A stretch of DNA of 64,000 bases from Panacagrimonas sp052389915 (GTDB taxonomy: Bacteria > Pseudomonadota > Gammaproteobacteria > Nevskiales > Nevskiaceae). Positions 8,681 to 17,143 of this stretch are shown one piece after another. Position 1 is the stretch's first letter; the number at the start of each line of letters is the position of its first letter. Position numbers and translations under genes: made by a program. The notes under the pieces were generated by a model. That model was not told where the DNA came from and ran no database searches. It was given only the letters and a program-made list of their open reading frames with translations. The stretch covers positions 62,001-126,000 of the forward strand of contig JBQTHL010000026.1 of the NCBI GenBank assembly GCA_052389915.1, read 5' to 3'.

Positions 8681-9244
8681 TTATTGCCGGCGCGGCCTGC
8701 GTTCCAGCGCCTGGAGCAGGCTGCGCGCCACGCTGTCGAGCAGCGATTTGCGCGCGGCGCGCGAGCGCATCGCACGTGCGAGGGTGACCGCTCCCACGGC
8801 CTGCGCGATCAGCGACCAGGCTTCGGCATCGTCTGTCGTGCGCGCACGCACGATCTGCTGAATCTCCAGCAGCCGATCTTCAAAAGTTGCGCGCACCGCG
8901 TCGTCGGCGCGTGCAATCTCGCTGCTGAGCGAGGTCAGCGGGCAGCCGCGGTTCGGATGCTCGACGTGCGCGAGGCTCAGGTAGGCCAGCACGGCCTTGG
9001 CGAGCGCCGCGTCGGACTCCACTTCGAACATCGCGCGCGAGCGGCCCAGCTCGCGGTCGATCAGCGCGGACAGCAATGCGGACTTGGACTTGAAGTGCGC
9101 GTAGAAGCCGCCGGCCGTGAGGCCCGCCGCAGCCATCAGCGCATCGACACCGGTGGTGCCGAAGCCTTTTGCCTTCGCCAGCGCCCCGGCCTTGTCGAGA
9201 ATGCGCTCGCGGGTTTCCTCCTTGTGCCTGGCTGAGTAGCGCAT
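8681..9244 (-). CDS. TetR/AcrR-family transcriptional regulator
   Basis: About 187 residues, using the ATG at 9244; a TTG at 9265 would add seven. The N-terminal helix-turn-helix (ERILDKAGALAKAKGFGTTG, then ALMAAAGLTAGGFYAHFKSK) is characteristic. The C-terminal ligand domain has the HPNRGCPLTSLSSEIAR stretch seen in the large YfiR-like/TetR_C_33-type group. It is divergent from the SDR-GST-molybdopterin oxidoreductase genes, and a near-palindrome lies in the shared 86-bp gap, so it probably represses both directions until a small ligand binds. Confidence 0.9.
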   Translation of the reverse strand: MRYSARHKEETRERILDKAGALAKAKGFGTTGVDALMAAAGLTAGGFYAHFKSKSALLSALIDRELGRSRAMFEVESDAALAKAVLAYLSLAHVEHPNRGCPLTSLSSEIARADDAVRATFEDRLLEIQQIVRARTTDDAEAWSLIAQAVGAVTLARAMRSRAARKSLLDSVARSLLQALERRPRRQ

Positions 9245-9287
9245 GGGCGTGGGTGCTGCGGTCAATGTCGTGGCTTCGGATCATAAA

Positions 9288-9306
9288 ATAACGTTCGTCA
9301 TATAAA
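9288..9306. promoter_or_regulatory. Candidate TetR operator overlapping the divergent promoter
   Basis: The 14-bp near-palindrome ATAACGTTCGTCAT (9288-9301) has ATAACG/CGTCAT arms with a single mismatch and resembles ATGACG..CGTCAT operators of TetR regulators. It abuts TATAAA (9301-9306), a possible -10 for the SDR gene starting at 9331. No convincing -35 was found. Confidence 0.5.
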
Positions 9307-9330
9307 CCTGCACGGATTCGGGATCGCGAC

Positions 9331-10089
9331 ATGAATACACCGGCTTTTACGCCCTGCGCCGTCGTCGTCGGCGCGGGTGCGCGCGAGGGCATCGGCGGTG
9401 CGCTGTGCGCGCGCTTCGCGTCTGCGGGTCTGCCGCCGTACGCGGTCGGTCGCAGCGCGGAGAAACTCGAACCGCTGGTGGCCGCACTGGGCACCGCAGG
9501 CGGCCTGGTAATCGCGGTGCGCGCGGACGCCACGAAGCCGCAGGACGTGCAGGCCCTGTTCGAGCGCATCGCCGCCGACGGCCGCGTGCCCGAGCTGGTG
9601 GTGTTCAACGCCTCGGAGCGTAATGTGCCGAAGCCCTGCCTGGAGATGACGCCGGAATACCTGGAGCAGATGTGGCGCGTGTGCTGTCTCGGCGGCGTGC
9701 TGGTCGGTCAGGAAGCGATCCGCCGCATGCTGCCGCAGAAGCGCGGCACGCTGATCTTCACCGGCGCGACCGCCTCGCTGCGCGGCCGGGCCAAATTCGG
9801 CGGTTTTGCCGCGGCCAAGGCTGGACTGCGCGCACATGCGCAGGCCATGGCGCGCGAGTTCGGGCCCAAGGGCATCCATGTCGCGCATGTCGTGGTGGAT
9901 GGCGTGGTGGACGGCGAGCGCGCGAACCAGTTCGGCTATGGCCTGGGCAAGGCCTATCTGCTGACCCGGGGCGAGGACGGCAGTCTCAAGCCGGATGCGG
10001 TGGCCAAAGCCTACTGGCAGCTGCACCTGCAGCACCGCTCGGCCTGGACGCATGAGCTGGACCTGCGGCCGTACAAGGAGGAGTTCTGA
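9331..10089 (+). CDS. SDR-fold protein lacking the catalytic tyrosine
   Basis: A 252-residue Rossmann-fold protein of the short-chain dehydrogenase superfamily. The dinucleotide motif is GAGAREGIGG (residues 14-23). The catalytic Ser149 (TGATAS) and Lys163 are present, but the Tyr position is Phe159 (FAAAK), so classical SDR proton transfer should not work. The segment after it (MAREFGPKGIHVAHVVVDG) matches a known SDR subgroup. Its stop overlaps the start of the GST gene (TGATG), so the two are translated together. It may bind rather than oxidise its ligand, or use another acid. Confidence 0.88.
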   Translation: MNTPAFTPCAVVVGAGAREGIGGALCARFASAGLPPYAVGRSAEKLEPLVAALGTAGGLVIAVRADATKPQDVQALFERIAADGRVPELVVFNASERNVPKPCLEMTPEYLEQMWRVCCLGGVLVGQEAIRRMLPQKRGTLIFTGATASLRGRAKFGGFAAAKAGLRAHAQAMAREFGPKGIHVAHVVVDGVVDGERANQFGYGLGKAYLLTRGEDGSLKPDAVAKAYWQLHLQHRSAWTHELDLRPYKEEF

Positions 10090-10778
10090 TGACGACCGGC
10101 ATTACGCTGCACCAGTGGGAGATCTCGCCGTTCTGCCAGAAGGTCGCGCGTGCGCTTCGGCACAAGAACCTGAGCTTCGAGACGGTCAACTACAACGGGC
10201 TGCTCGGTGCGAAGGCCGCGCGCCTGAGCAAGGTCGGCAAGCTGCCGGTGCTCGACATCGACGGCCAGCGCATCCAGGACAGCACGCGCATCGCGCGCTA
10301 TCTCGACGAGCACCGTCCCGGGCCTTCGCTGTATCCCGCCGATCCGCAGCAGCGCGCCTTGGTCGAGCTGTGGGAGGACTGGTCGGATGAGCTGCTGTAC
10401 TGGTTCGAGGTGTACTTTCGTCTGAAGGATCCGCAGGCGCTCGATCAGGCTGTGCGCAGCGCCTGTGAGGGCCGCCCCGCTGCCGAGCGCCTGCCGACCA
10501 AGCTACTGCTCAAGGCCGGCCTGAGTCTGCAACTGTTCAGCCAGGGCCTGGGGCGCATGTCGCGCGAGAACGTGGAGGCCGAGTTTCTGCGTCACCTCGA
10601 TCGCATCGAGACGGTGCTGGGTGCGTCCACCTGGCTGGTGGGCGACGCTCGAACGATCGCGGACATCGCCGTCGGCAGCCAGTTGCTGGAGGTTCAGCGC
10701 ACGAGCACGCGCATGCGACCAGAATTGTCGAAGCAGCCGCGCCTCGCCGCCTGGCTCGGGAGGATTCAGACCTCATGA
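10089..10778 (+). CDS. Glutathione S-transferase family protein
   Basis: A 229-residue GST-like protein. The N-terminal thioredoxin-like domain (about 1-80) has ISPFCQKVARAL with Ser13 and Cys16 at the active site, then GKLPVLDIDG and the QDSTRIARYLDE glutathione-binding segment. The C-terminal helical domain (about 90-225) ends with WLVGDARTIADIAVGS, typical of the N-capping motif region. It overlaps both neighbours (SDR upstream, molybdopterin oxidoreductase downstream), showing a tightly coupled operon. Likely roles are conjugation or detoxification of a reactive product of the pathway. Confidence 0.9.
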   Translation: MTTGITLHQWEISPFCQKVARALRHKNLSFETVNYNGLLGAKAARLSKVGKLPVLDIDGQRIQDSTRIARYLDEHRPGPSLYPADPQQRALVELWEDWSDELLYWFEVYFRLKDPQALDQAVRSACEGRPAAERLPTKLLLKAGLSLQLFSQGLGRMSRENVEAEFLRHLDRIETVLGASTWLVGDARTIADIAVGSQLLEVQRTSTRMRPELSKQPRLAAWLGRIQTS

Positions 10779-13060
10779 CCGTCACCGTGGAGAAAACCGC
10801 CTGCATCCTTTGCTCGCGCAATTGCGGGCTGACCGTGGAGATCGAGGACGGGCGCTTCAAGCGCATCCGCGGCGACGAGGATCATCCCGTCTCGAAGGGC
10901 TACATCTGCCAGAAGGCCACGCGGCTGGAGCACTACCAGCATCACCATGACCGGTTGACCCACCCGCTCAAGCGCCAGCCCGACGGCAGCTTCGCGCGCG
11001 TGAGCTGGGACGAGGCGCTGGACGACATCGCGGCGCGACTGCTCGACATCCGCAAGCAGCACGGCGGCGATGCCTTCGCCTTCGTCGGCGGCGGCGGGCA
11101 GGGTAATCATCTCGGTGGCGCGTACAGCCGCCAGTTGCTCGCGGCGATGAAAAGCCGCTACGCGTACAACTCGCTCGGCCAGGAAAAGACCGGCGACTTC
11201 TGGGTCAACGGCCGCCTGTTCGGCAGCCAGACCTGCCACACGACCGAGGACGTGGAGCACGCCGACTACGTGCTGTTCATCGGCTGCAATCCCTTCCAGT
11301 CACACGGCATTCCCAATGCGCGCGACACGCTGAAGGAATTGCGCAAGGATCCAAACCGCACGATGGTCGTCATCGACCCGCGCCGCTCGGAGACCGCCAA
11401 GCAGGCCGACATTCACCTGCAGTTGAAGCCCGGCACCGACGCTTTCCTGATGGCGGCGATGCTCAGCATCATCCTGCGCGAGAACCTGCACGACCGCGCG
11501 TTCATCGCGGCGCATTGCAAGGATTTTGCGCAGATCGAGGCCGTCCTGCTGGCGGTGCCGGTCGAGGACTACGTGCGGCGCGCGGACGTGCCGCTGGATG
11601 ACGTGCAGCGGGTCGCGCGCGGCTTCGCAGGGGCTGAGCGAGGCTGCGTACGCATCGACCTCGGCATCCAGCAGACCCTGCACACCACGCTCAACGGGTA
11701 TCTGGAAAAGCTGCTGTACCTGCTGACCGGCAACTTCGGCAGGCGCGGCGGCAACAACCTGCATACCTTCCTGCTGCCCATCCTCGGCAACACCGACGAG
11801 CGCAAGTCGCTGCGTGGCAAGAGGCTCAAGCGCACCGCGCATCACGGCATCCATCCCATCGGCGGCATCTATCCGCCCAACATCCTGCCGGACGAGATCG
11901 AGCACGCGGGCGAGGATCGTCTGCGCGCGGTGTTCGTGGACAGCGCGAACCCGCTGCTGACCTATGCGGATACGCAGTCCCTGGAGCGCGCATTCTCGAA
12001 GCTGGAACTGCTGGTCGTCGTGGACGTGGCGATGACCGAGACCGCGCGGCTCGCGCACTACGTTTTGCCTGCGGCCTCGCAGTTCGAGAAATGGGAGGCC
12101 ACCGGCTTCAACCTCGAATTCCCGGACAACTTTTTTCACCTGCGTCACCCGCTGTTTGCGCCGCTTGGTGAAACATTGCCCGAGCCGGAGATCTACACGC
12201 GCCTGATCGAGAAGATGAGAGTGATCCCCGCGCGCTTCCCGGGGCTCGAACGTATTGCGCGACTGGAGCCGGAGGCTTCCGCGCATTTGGCTTACATGGC
12301 TGCGCTGGCCGCGACGCTCGCCCGCAACAATCAGTGGATTCCACATGCGGCGTCCATCGTGTACCGCACGCTCGGCAAGACCTTGCCCAAGGGTGCGGCA
12401 GCCGCAGCGCCGATCCTGCCGCTGGCGATGAGTTATGCGACCGAGCACTACGTGGCTGTGAAGCGGGCGGGGCATCGCGGCAACCGGCTCACCTTGGGCG
12501 CCGCGCTGTTCCGCGCGATCCTCGACGAACGCGCCGGCATCATCCTGAGCAAGCACGAGTTCGAGGAGATGTGGTCGCTGGTGCGCTACAAGGATCGTCG
12601 CGTGCATCTCGCGATTCCCGAGATGCTCGATGCGCTGCGCGCCTTGCAGGCCGAGGTGCCACCGGGTGCGGACTATCCCTTCGTGCTCGCAGCAGGCGAG
12701 CGGCGCAGCTATAACGCGAACCAGATCTACCGCGACCCGACCTGGCGCAAGGTCGATGCAGACGGCGCGATGCGCATGCATCCAGACGACGCGGGTGCGC
12801 TCGATCTTGCGGAAGGTGCGCGCGCGATATGCCGCTCCGAGCGCGGCGAGATCGAGGTCAGCATCGAACTCGACGAGGGCCTGCGCCGCGGCATGGTCAC
12901 GCTGCCGCACGGCTACGGCATGCGATACCAGGACAGCGCGCCCATCGGACCGCAGCTCAATCGCCTGACGGCCGGCACGCACTGCGAGCCCTTCTCCAAG
13001 ACGCCGTACCACAAGCACGTGCCGGTCCATATCCGCCGGCTCGACGCGGCCGCCGCCTGA
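10775..13060 (+). CDS. Molybdopterin-dependent oxidoreductase, [4Fe-4S]-containing
   Basis: A 761-residue MopB superfamily enzyme. Cys10, Cys13, Cys17 and Cys45 (C-X2-C-X3-C-X27-C) form the N-terminal [4Fe-4S] site, followed by the bis-MGD binding domains (RVSWDEALDDIA, YVLFIGCNPFQSHG, VVIDPRRSETAKQAD) and a C-terminal molydopterin-dinucleotide domain (LAAGERRSYNANQIYRDP). No Tat signal is visible, so it is probably cytoplasmic. It resembles the formate dehydrogenase/nitrate reductase-like group, but I see no assignable substrate. The start overlaps the GST stop. No dedicated electron-transfer subunit lies alongside. Confidence 0.92.
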   Translation: MTVTVEKTACILCSRNCGLTVEIEDGRFKRIRGDEDHPVSKGYICQKATRLEHYQHHHDRLTHPLKRQPDGSFARVSWDEALDDIAARLLDIRKQHGGDAFAFVGGGGQGNHLGGAYSRQLLAAMKSRYAYNSLGQEKTGDFWVNGRLFGSQTCHTTEDVEHADYVLFIGCNPFQSHGIPNARDTLKELRKDPNRTMVVIDPRRSETAKQADIHLQLKPGTDAFLMAAMLSIILRENLHDRAFIAAHCKDFAQIEAVLLAVPVEDYVRRADVPLDDVQRVARGFAGAERGCVRIDLGIQQTLHTTLNGYLEKLLYLLTGNFGRRGGNNLHTFLLPILGNTDERKSLRGKRLKRTAHHGIHPIGGIYPPNILPDEIEHAGEDRLRAVFVDSANPLLTYADTQSLERAFSKLELLVVVDVAMTETARLAHYVLPAASQFEKWEATGFNLEFPDNFFHLRHPLFAPLGETLPEPEIYTRLIEKMRVIPARFPGLERIARLEPEASAHLAYMAALAATLARNNQWIPHAASIVYRTLGKTLPKGAAAAAPILPLAMSYATEHYVAVKRAGHRGNRLTLGAALFRAILDERAGIILSKHEFEEMWSLVRYKDRRVHLAIPEMLDALRALQAEVPPGADYPFVLAAGERRSYNANQIYRDPTWRKVDADGAMRMHPDDAGALDLAEGARAICRSERGEIEVSIELDEGLRRGMVTLPHGYGMRYQDSAPIGPQLNRLTAGTHCEPFSKTPYHKHVPVHIRRLDAAAA

Positions 13061-13082
13061 ATTTGCAACGCTGGAGACCCTC

Positions 13083-14318
13083 ATGAACGAACTGCTGATA
13101 GCCCAGCCACTCGCGCTCGCGCGCGGGCCGGTGCTCAAGAACCGGCTCGCCAAGTCCGCGCTCAGCGAGGCGCTGGGCTCTATCGACAACTGCGTGACGC
13201 CGCTGCTCGTGCGGCTCTACCAGCGCTGGTCTTCCTCCGGCGCGGGTCTGCTCATCACGGGCAACGTGATGGTGGATCGTCGCGCCATCGGCGAGCCCGG
13301 CAACGTCGTGCTCGAAGACGAGCGCGATCTCCCCCGGCTGCGCGAGTGGGCGACGGCCGGCAGCGCGGGAGGCAGTGCGCTTTGGATGCAGATCAATCAT
13401 CCGGGGAAGCAGTCGCCGCGCGGCTTGAATCGCGAGAACCTCGCGCCCTCCGCGATCGGTTTCGGGCCCCGGCTGGCGCCGTACTTTCCGACGCCGCGCG
13501 CGCTCACAGAACCCGAGATCGAGGACATCATCGAGCGCTTCGGCGCGACCGCGGCCCTCGCGAAGAGCGCCGGATTCGGCGGCGTGCAGCTGCACGGTGC
13601 GCACGGGTATCTCATCAGCCAGTTCCTCTCGCCGCATCACAACCGCCGCGAGGATGCCTGGGGCGGTACGGCCGTGAAGCGGCGGCGGTTCGTGACGCAG
13701 CTGTATCGCGAGGTGCGGCGCCGCGTGGGCGAGGATTTCCCCATCGGCATCAAGCTCAATTCCGCCGACTTTCAGCGCGGCGGTTTTACCGAGACCGACT
13801 CGCTGGGCGTGATCCGAGCGCTGGCCAAGGCCGGCATCGACCTGATCGAGATTTCCGGCGGCACCTACGAGGAGCCCGTGATGACTCAGGGCACGCCCAA
13901 GAACTCCACGCTCGCGCGCGAGGCTTACTTTCTGGAATTCGCGGAAAGGATTCGCAAAGAAGTGCATGTGCCGCTGATGGTGACCGGCGGCTTCCGCAGC
14001 CTAGCCGGCATGGAGGCGCCGCTGCGCGACAAGGCGCTCGATCTGATCGGTCTCGGCCGCATCCTCGCCGTCGAGCCGGACGCGCCGACGCGGCTGTTGC
14101 GCGGGAAGGAGACGCTGCATCGGATCAAGCCGCTCAGCACCGGCTTCCGCTACCTCGACAACCTTGGCTCGCTGGAGGTGACGTGGTACACGCGTCAGCT
14201 CCATCGCATGGGCAGGGGGCGCCAGCCTGCGCCGGACGAGAACGCCCTCAAGTCTTTCCTGCTCGACCTGCAGGGCAAGGGGCTGGGCATTCTCAAGGCG
14301 CGTCGTCTGCGCGCCTGA
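13083..14318 (+). CDS. Old Yellow Enzyme / NADH:flavin oxidoreductase family protein
   Basis: A 411-residue FMN TIM-barrel protein of the OYE family. FMN and substrate motifs are visible: LWMQINHPGKQSPR, the HGAHGYL(I)SQFLSP signature, IGIKLNSADF, and GGF...DLIGLGRI near the phosphate site. It lacks the C-terminal Fe-S/FAD domain of 2,4-dienoyl-CoA reductase, so it is a single-domain ene-reductase. It follows the molybdopterin enzyme by 22 bp and probably belongs to the same transcript. It would reduce an activated C=C bond; the substrate is not evident. Confidence 0.93.
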   Translation: MNELLIAQPLALARGPVLKNRLAKSALSEALGSIDNCVTPLLVRLYQRWSSSGAGLLITGNVMVDRRAIGEPGNVVLEDERDLPRLREWATAGSAGGSALWMQINHPGKQSPRGLNRENLAPSAIGFGPRLAPYFPTPRALTEPEIEDIIERFGATAALAKSAGFGGVQLHGAHGYLISQFLSPHHNRREDAWGGTAVKRRRFVTQLYREVRRRVGEDFPIGIKLNSADFQRGGFTETDSLGVIRALAKAGIDLIEISGGTYEEPVMTQGTPKNSTLAREAYFLEFAERIRKEVHVPLMVTGGFRSLAGMEAPLRDKALDLIGLGRILAVEPDAPTRLLRGKETLHRIKPLSTGFRYLDNLGSLEVTWYTRQLHRMGRGRQPAPDENALKSFLLDLQGKGLGILKARRLRA

Positions 14319-14327
14319 AGCGCGCGT

Positions 14328-15947
14328 TCAGCGGCGCAGCATCGCCTGTGCCGCGTTGCGCCCGCAGGCACCCATCACGCCGCCGCCGGGATGCGCGGCC
14401 GCGCCGCACAGGAACAGGCCTTTGACCGGCGTCGCGTAATCGCTCCAGCCCGGCACCGGGCGGAAGCTGAAGAGCTGATGCAGCGGCATCGCGCCCTGAA
14501 AGATGTTGCCGCCGGTGAGATTGAAGCGGCGCTCCAGATCGGGCGGCGCCAGCACTTCGCGATGCAACACGCTGGCCGCGAAGTTCGGAGCGTATTCGTC
14601 GATCTGCGCGACGCAGCGGTCGGCGAAGACTTCGCGCTCCTCATCCCAGCTTCCGCGGCTAAGCGTGTACGGCGCGTACTGCACGAAGAGGTTGACGATG
14701 TGATGCCCCGGCGGCGCAAGCGTGGTGTCCACGCTGGTGGGAATCACCATCTCGATCACGGGCTTTTTGCTCGGCATGCCGCGCCGCGCGTCCTCGTAGG
14801 CACGTTCGATGTCTTCGGGCAGGGAATTGATGTGAATCGTGCCGCGATGCTCGGATCCGATTTCGCCGTGCCGGTCCGGCATGCACGAGAATTTCGGCAG
14901 TTCCGAAACGGCGAGATTGAGTTTGACCGAGGCGCTCGAATAGTCGATGCGTCGAACCGCGCGAACGAAACCTTCCGGCAGACGTTCTCGCTGCATCAGC
15001 TTTTCAAATGTCACCTGCGCTGTTGCGTTCGACGCGACCTGCCGCGCTTCAATCACCGAGCCTTCGACCAGACGCACGCCGTGCGCACGGCCGTTCCCGA
15101 CCAGGATTTCGGACACGTCCGCATCGCATCGAATCTCTACGCCCAGGCTCTGCGCCGAGCGCGCCATCGCCTGCGTCAGCGCGCCCATGCCGCCTTCGAC
15201 ATAACCCCAGACCCCGCGCGCGCCACCGGCCATGCCCATGACGTGATGCAGCAGTACGTAGCCAGTGCCGGGCGCGGAAGGGCTCGCGAAGGTGCCGATG
15301 ATGGCGTCGGTGGCGAGCGTGCCTTTCAGTTCGGGGGATTCGAACCAGCGGTCGAGAACCGGGCTCGCCGGGCCGGTCAGGATTTCGATGGCCTCGGGCA
15401 GATCAGAGCCGAGCTTTTTCATCGCGCGATACAGCGCGCCACCGCGACGCAGGTTGCGCAGCCGGTCCATAAACCCGCGGGCGCGCCATTCGCGCGGCAG
15501 CGGCAACAGGTCGGGTGGCGTGTCCATCAAGGCCGGTTCGAGATGCTCGGCGATGCGCGTGAGCAGGGCTTCGTAGCGCGGGAACGCTTCCGCATCGCGC
15601 GCCGAGAACTTCGCGATCTCGCGCCGATTGAGTTCCGCGTCCGGCCCCATCAGCAGCGAGCGGCCGTCGAGGAACGGCGTGAACGAGGACGGGCTGCGCG
15701 GCAGCACCTTGTAGCCGAATTCTGCGAGCCTCAGATCGCGCTCGATCTCCGGCAACAGCAGGCTGATGACGTAAGACGCGGTGGACGCGCGATACCCCGG
15801 CGCGATCTCCTCGGTGACGGCCGCACCGCCGACGACGGAGCGGCGTTCCAGCACCAGCACCTTGCGCCCGGCCTTCGCCAGATAAGCCGCGCAGACCAGG
15901 CCGTTATGGCCGGCGCCGATGATCAGGGTGTCGTAGGTCTGGGGCAT
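14328..15947 (-). CDS. FAD-dependent oxidoreductase, phytoene-desaturase (CrtI)-like
   Basis: About 539 residues, using the ATG at 15947. The dinucleotide fold GAGHNG is at residues 11-16 with VLERR after it, and the C-terminal FAD-closing segment is GLFLCGAAAHPGGGVMGACGRNAA. These match the COG1233 phytoene desaturase-like flavoproteins, which act on polyprenoid or lipid substrates. It converges on the OYE gene with a 9-bp gap. The 23-bp palindromic repeat unit begins one base upstream of the ATG, leaving no recognisable ribosome site. A TTG at 15980 would run through the repeat and is less likely. Confidence 0.9.
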   Translation of the reverse strand: MPQTYDTLIIGAGHNGLVCAAYLAKAGRKVLVLERRSVVGGAAVTEEIAPGYRASTASYVISLLLPEIERDLRLAEFGYKVLPRSPSSFTPFLDGRSLLMGPDAELNRREIAKFSARDAEAFPRYEALLTRIAEHLEPALMDTPPDLLPLPREWRARGFMDRLRNLRRGGALYRAMKKLGSDLPEAIEILTGPASPVLDRWFESPELKGTLATDAIIGTFASPSAPGTGYVLLHHVMGMAGGARGVWGYVEGGMGALTQAMARSAQSLGVEIRCDADVSEILVGNGRAHGVRLVEGSVIEARQVASNATAQVTFEKLMQRERLPEGFVRAVRRIDYSSASVKLNLAVSELPKFSCMPDRHGEIGSEHRGTIHINSLPEDIERAYEDARRGMPSKKPVIEMVIPTSVDTTLAPPGHHIVNLFVQYAPYTLSRGSWDEEREVFADRCVAQIDEYAPNFAASVLHREVLAPPDLERRFNLTGGNIFQGAMPLHQLFSFRPVPGWSDYATPVKGLFLCGAAAHPGGGVMGACGRNAAQAMLRR

Positions 15948-15948
15948 G

Positions 15949-16035
15949 GTAGGAGGGGCTCCGCCCCGACAAGGCGACAAGAATTTCGAGCCGGCTTGGT
16001 TGTGCGAGTGGCTGTCGGGGCAGAGCCCCTCCTAC
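15949..16035. repeat. REPIN-like inverted pair of palindromic units
   Basis: Two 23-bp units in opposite orientation. GTAGGAGGGGCTCCGCCCCG... is at 15949-15971 and its inverted copy (GGGGCAGAGCCCCTCCTAC core) at 16013-16035, with a 41-bp spacer. Each unit is itself palindromic (GGGGCTCCGCCCC). A second pair of the same family lies at 18904-18984. The layout matches REP/REPIN elements mobilised by RAYT transposases, but no RAYT gene is in this window. Confidence 0.82.
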
Positions 16036-16046
16036 GAGAAGGAAAC

Positions 16047-16595
16047 TCAGAAATTCGGTGCAACCGGCTCGGCCTTGTAGCGCGCGATGCTGTCGAGAAT
16101 CGCCTTCTTCGCGTCCTGCGGTCCGTGCCAGCCCTTGATCTTCACCCACTTGCCGGGTTCCAGGTCCTTGTAGTGGGCAAAAAAGTGCGCGATCTGGTCG
16201 CGGACCAAGGGCTGCAGCGCGCGCACGGTCTCCACCTCGCTATACAGGCGGCTGATCTTGTCGGTCGGCACCACGATGAGCTTCTCGTCGGTTCCGCTCT
16301 CGTCCTCCATCTCCAGCATGCCGATGGGCCGGCAGTTGATGATGCAACCCGGGATGAGTTGCATCGGCATCATCACCAGCGCATCGATGGGGTCGCCATC
16401 GCCGCACAGCGTGTGCGGTACGTAGCCGTAATTGCAGGGATAGCGCATCGGTGTCGTCAGCAGCCGGTCTACGAAGATCGCACCGGACTCCTTGTCCACC
16501 TCGTATTTCACCGGCTCGCTGTTCATCGGAATTTCGATGACCACGTTCACGTCCTCCGGGACGTTTCTGCCGGTCGGGACGAGTGCTAGCGACAT
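16047..16595 (-). CDS. ppa: Inorganic pyrophosphatase
   Basis: A 182-residue family I soluble pyrophosphatase that hydrolyses PPi to two phosphates and so pulls biosynthetic reactions forward. The metal-binding signature DGDPIDALV is present, with YPCNYGYVPHTLCGDGD before it and EDESGTDEKLIVVP after. Length is typical of the bacterial enzyme (about 175 residues in E. coli). It starts with an ATG at 16595. Downstream lies the REPIN-like pair. Confidence 0.96.
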   Translation of the reverse strand: MSLALVPTGRNVPEDVNVVIEIPMNSEPVKYEVDKESGAIFVDRLLTTPMRYPCNYGYVPHTLCGDGDPIDALVMMPMQLIPGCIINCRPIGMLEMEDESGTDEKLIVVPTDKISRLYSEVETVRALQPLVRDQIAHFFAHYKDLEPGKWVKIKGWHGPQDAKKAILDSIARYKAEPVAPNF

Positions 16596-16709
16596 CGGTA
16601 CACCTGCTTGGGAGAAGAGCGCGAATTATAACGGCCACCCATTCCGATTGTGCAGTGCACCATCGGCGATGCAGGCCCTTTGAATTATTCGCGCCAACTT
16701 GTTCACGAA

Positions 16710-16785
16710 TGGTGGCCGGGGACGGAATCGAACCGCCGACACGAGGATTTTCAATCCTCTGCTCTACCGACTGAGCTACCCGGCC
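16710..16785 (-). tRNA. tRNA-Phe (GAA)
   Basis: A 76-nt tRNA with CCA encoded. The minus strand begins GGCCGGGTAGCTCAGTCGGT, forms a GAGGA-TTGAAAA-TCCTC anticodon arm (anticodon GAA), and has TTCGATT in the T-loop. The acceptor GGCCGGG pairs with CCCGGCC before A-CCA. All four arms close. Confidence 0.97.
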
Positions 16786-16858
16786 TTTTTTTGTGCTGCG
16801 GCTGAGGAATCACGGGCCGCAAAAAGGTCGCGCATTAAAGCGGCGGACCCCTGGAGTG

Positions 16859-17143
16859 TCAAGAATCCGAAGCGTTTTTCGGCGGTGTGTACGAGGTCTG
16901 CGCGAGCTCTCCACCGCCGAAGAAATATTTCTCCATTTCGGCCGCGAGGAACTTGCGCGCGCTGGAGTCGGACAAGGCCAGCTTGTATTCGTTGATCACG
17001 CGCGTCTGGTGCGCGAGCCAGGCTTGCCAGGCTTCCTTGGAGACGTTTTCGAAGAGGCGCTGGCCGAGCGCGCCGGGATAGGGCGGGCGGTCGAGGCCTT
17101 CGGCTTCGCGGTCGAGCTTGATGCAGTAGACGGTGCGGGACAC
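16859..17143 (-). CDS. yggX: Probable Fe(2+)-trafficking protein YggX
   Basis: 94 residues beginning with a GTG, preceded by AGGAG at a good distance. The sequence SRTVYCIKLDREAEGLDRPP followed by YPG.LG and SKEAWQAWLAHQT matches YggX, which protects Fe-S clusters from oxidative damage. The conserved Cys7 is present. Gene order mutY-yggX is the usual gammaproteobacterial one. Unusually, its first 148 nt are also read as the 3' end of mutY in another frame. Confidence 0.94.
   Translation of the reverse strand: MSRTVYCIKLDREAEGLDRPPYPGALGQRLFENVSKEAWQAWLAHQTRVINEYKLALSDSSARKFLAAEMEKYFFGGGELAQTSYTPPKNASDS

Noticed and set aside
10775..11300. Possible selenocysteine at the Mo site of the MopB enzyme
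   Set aside because: No in-frame TGA occurs in the gene; SQTCHTTED offers a Cys, although the ligand is not certain.
11300..13189. 629-codon minus-strand open frame
   Set aside because: Antisense shadow of the molybdopterin oxidoreductase.
14391..16589. 732-codon plus-strand open frame
   Set aside because: It is antisense to the CrtI-like and ppa genes, rich in Arg/Ala with no domain, as expected from high-GC codon shadowing.
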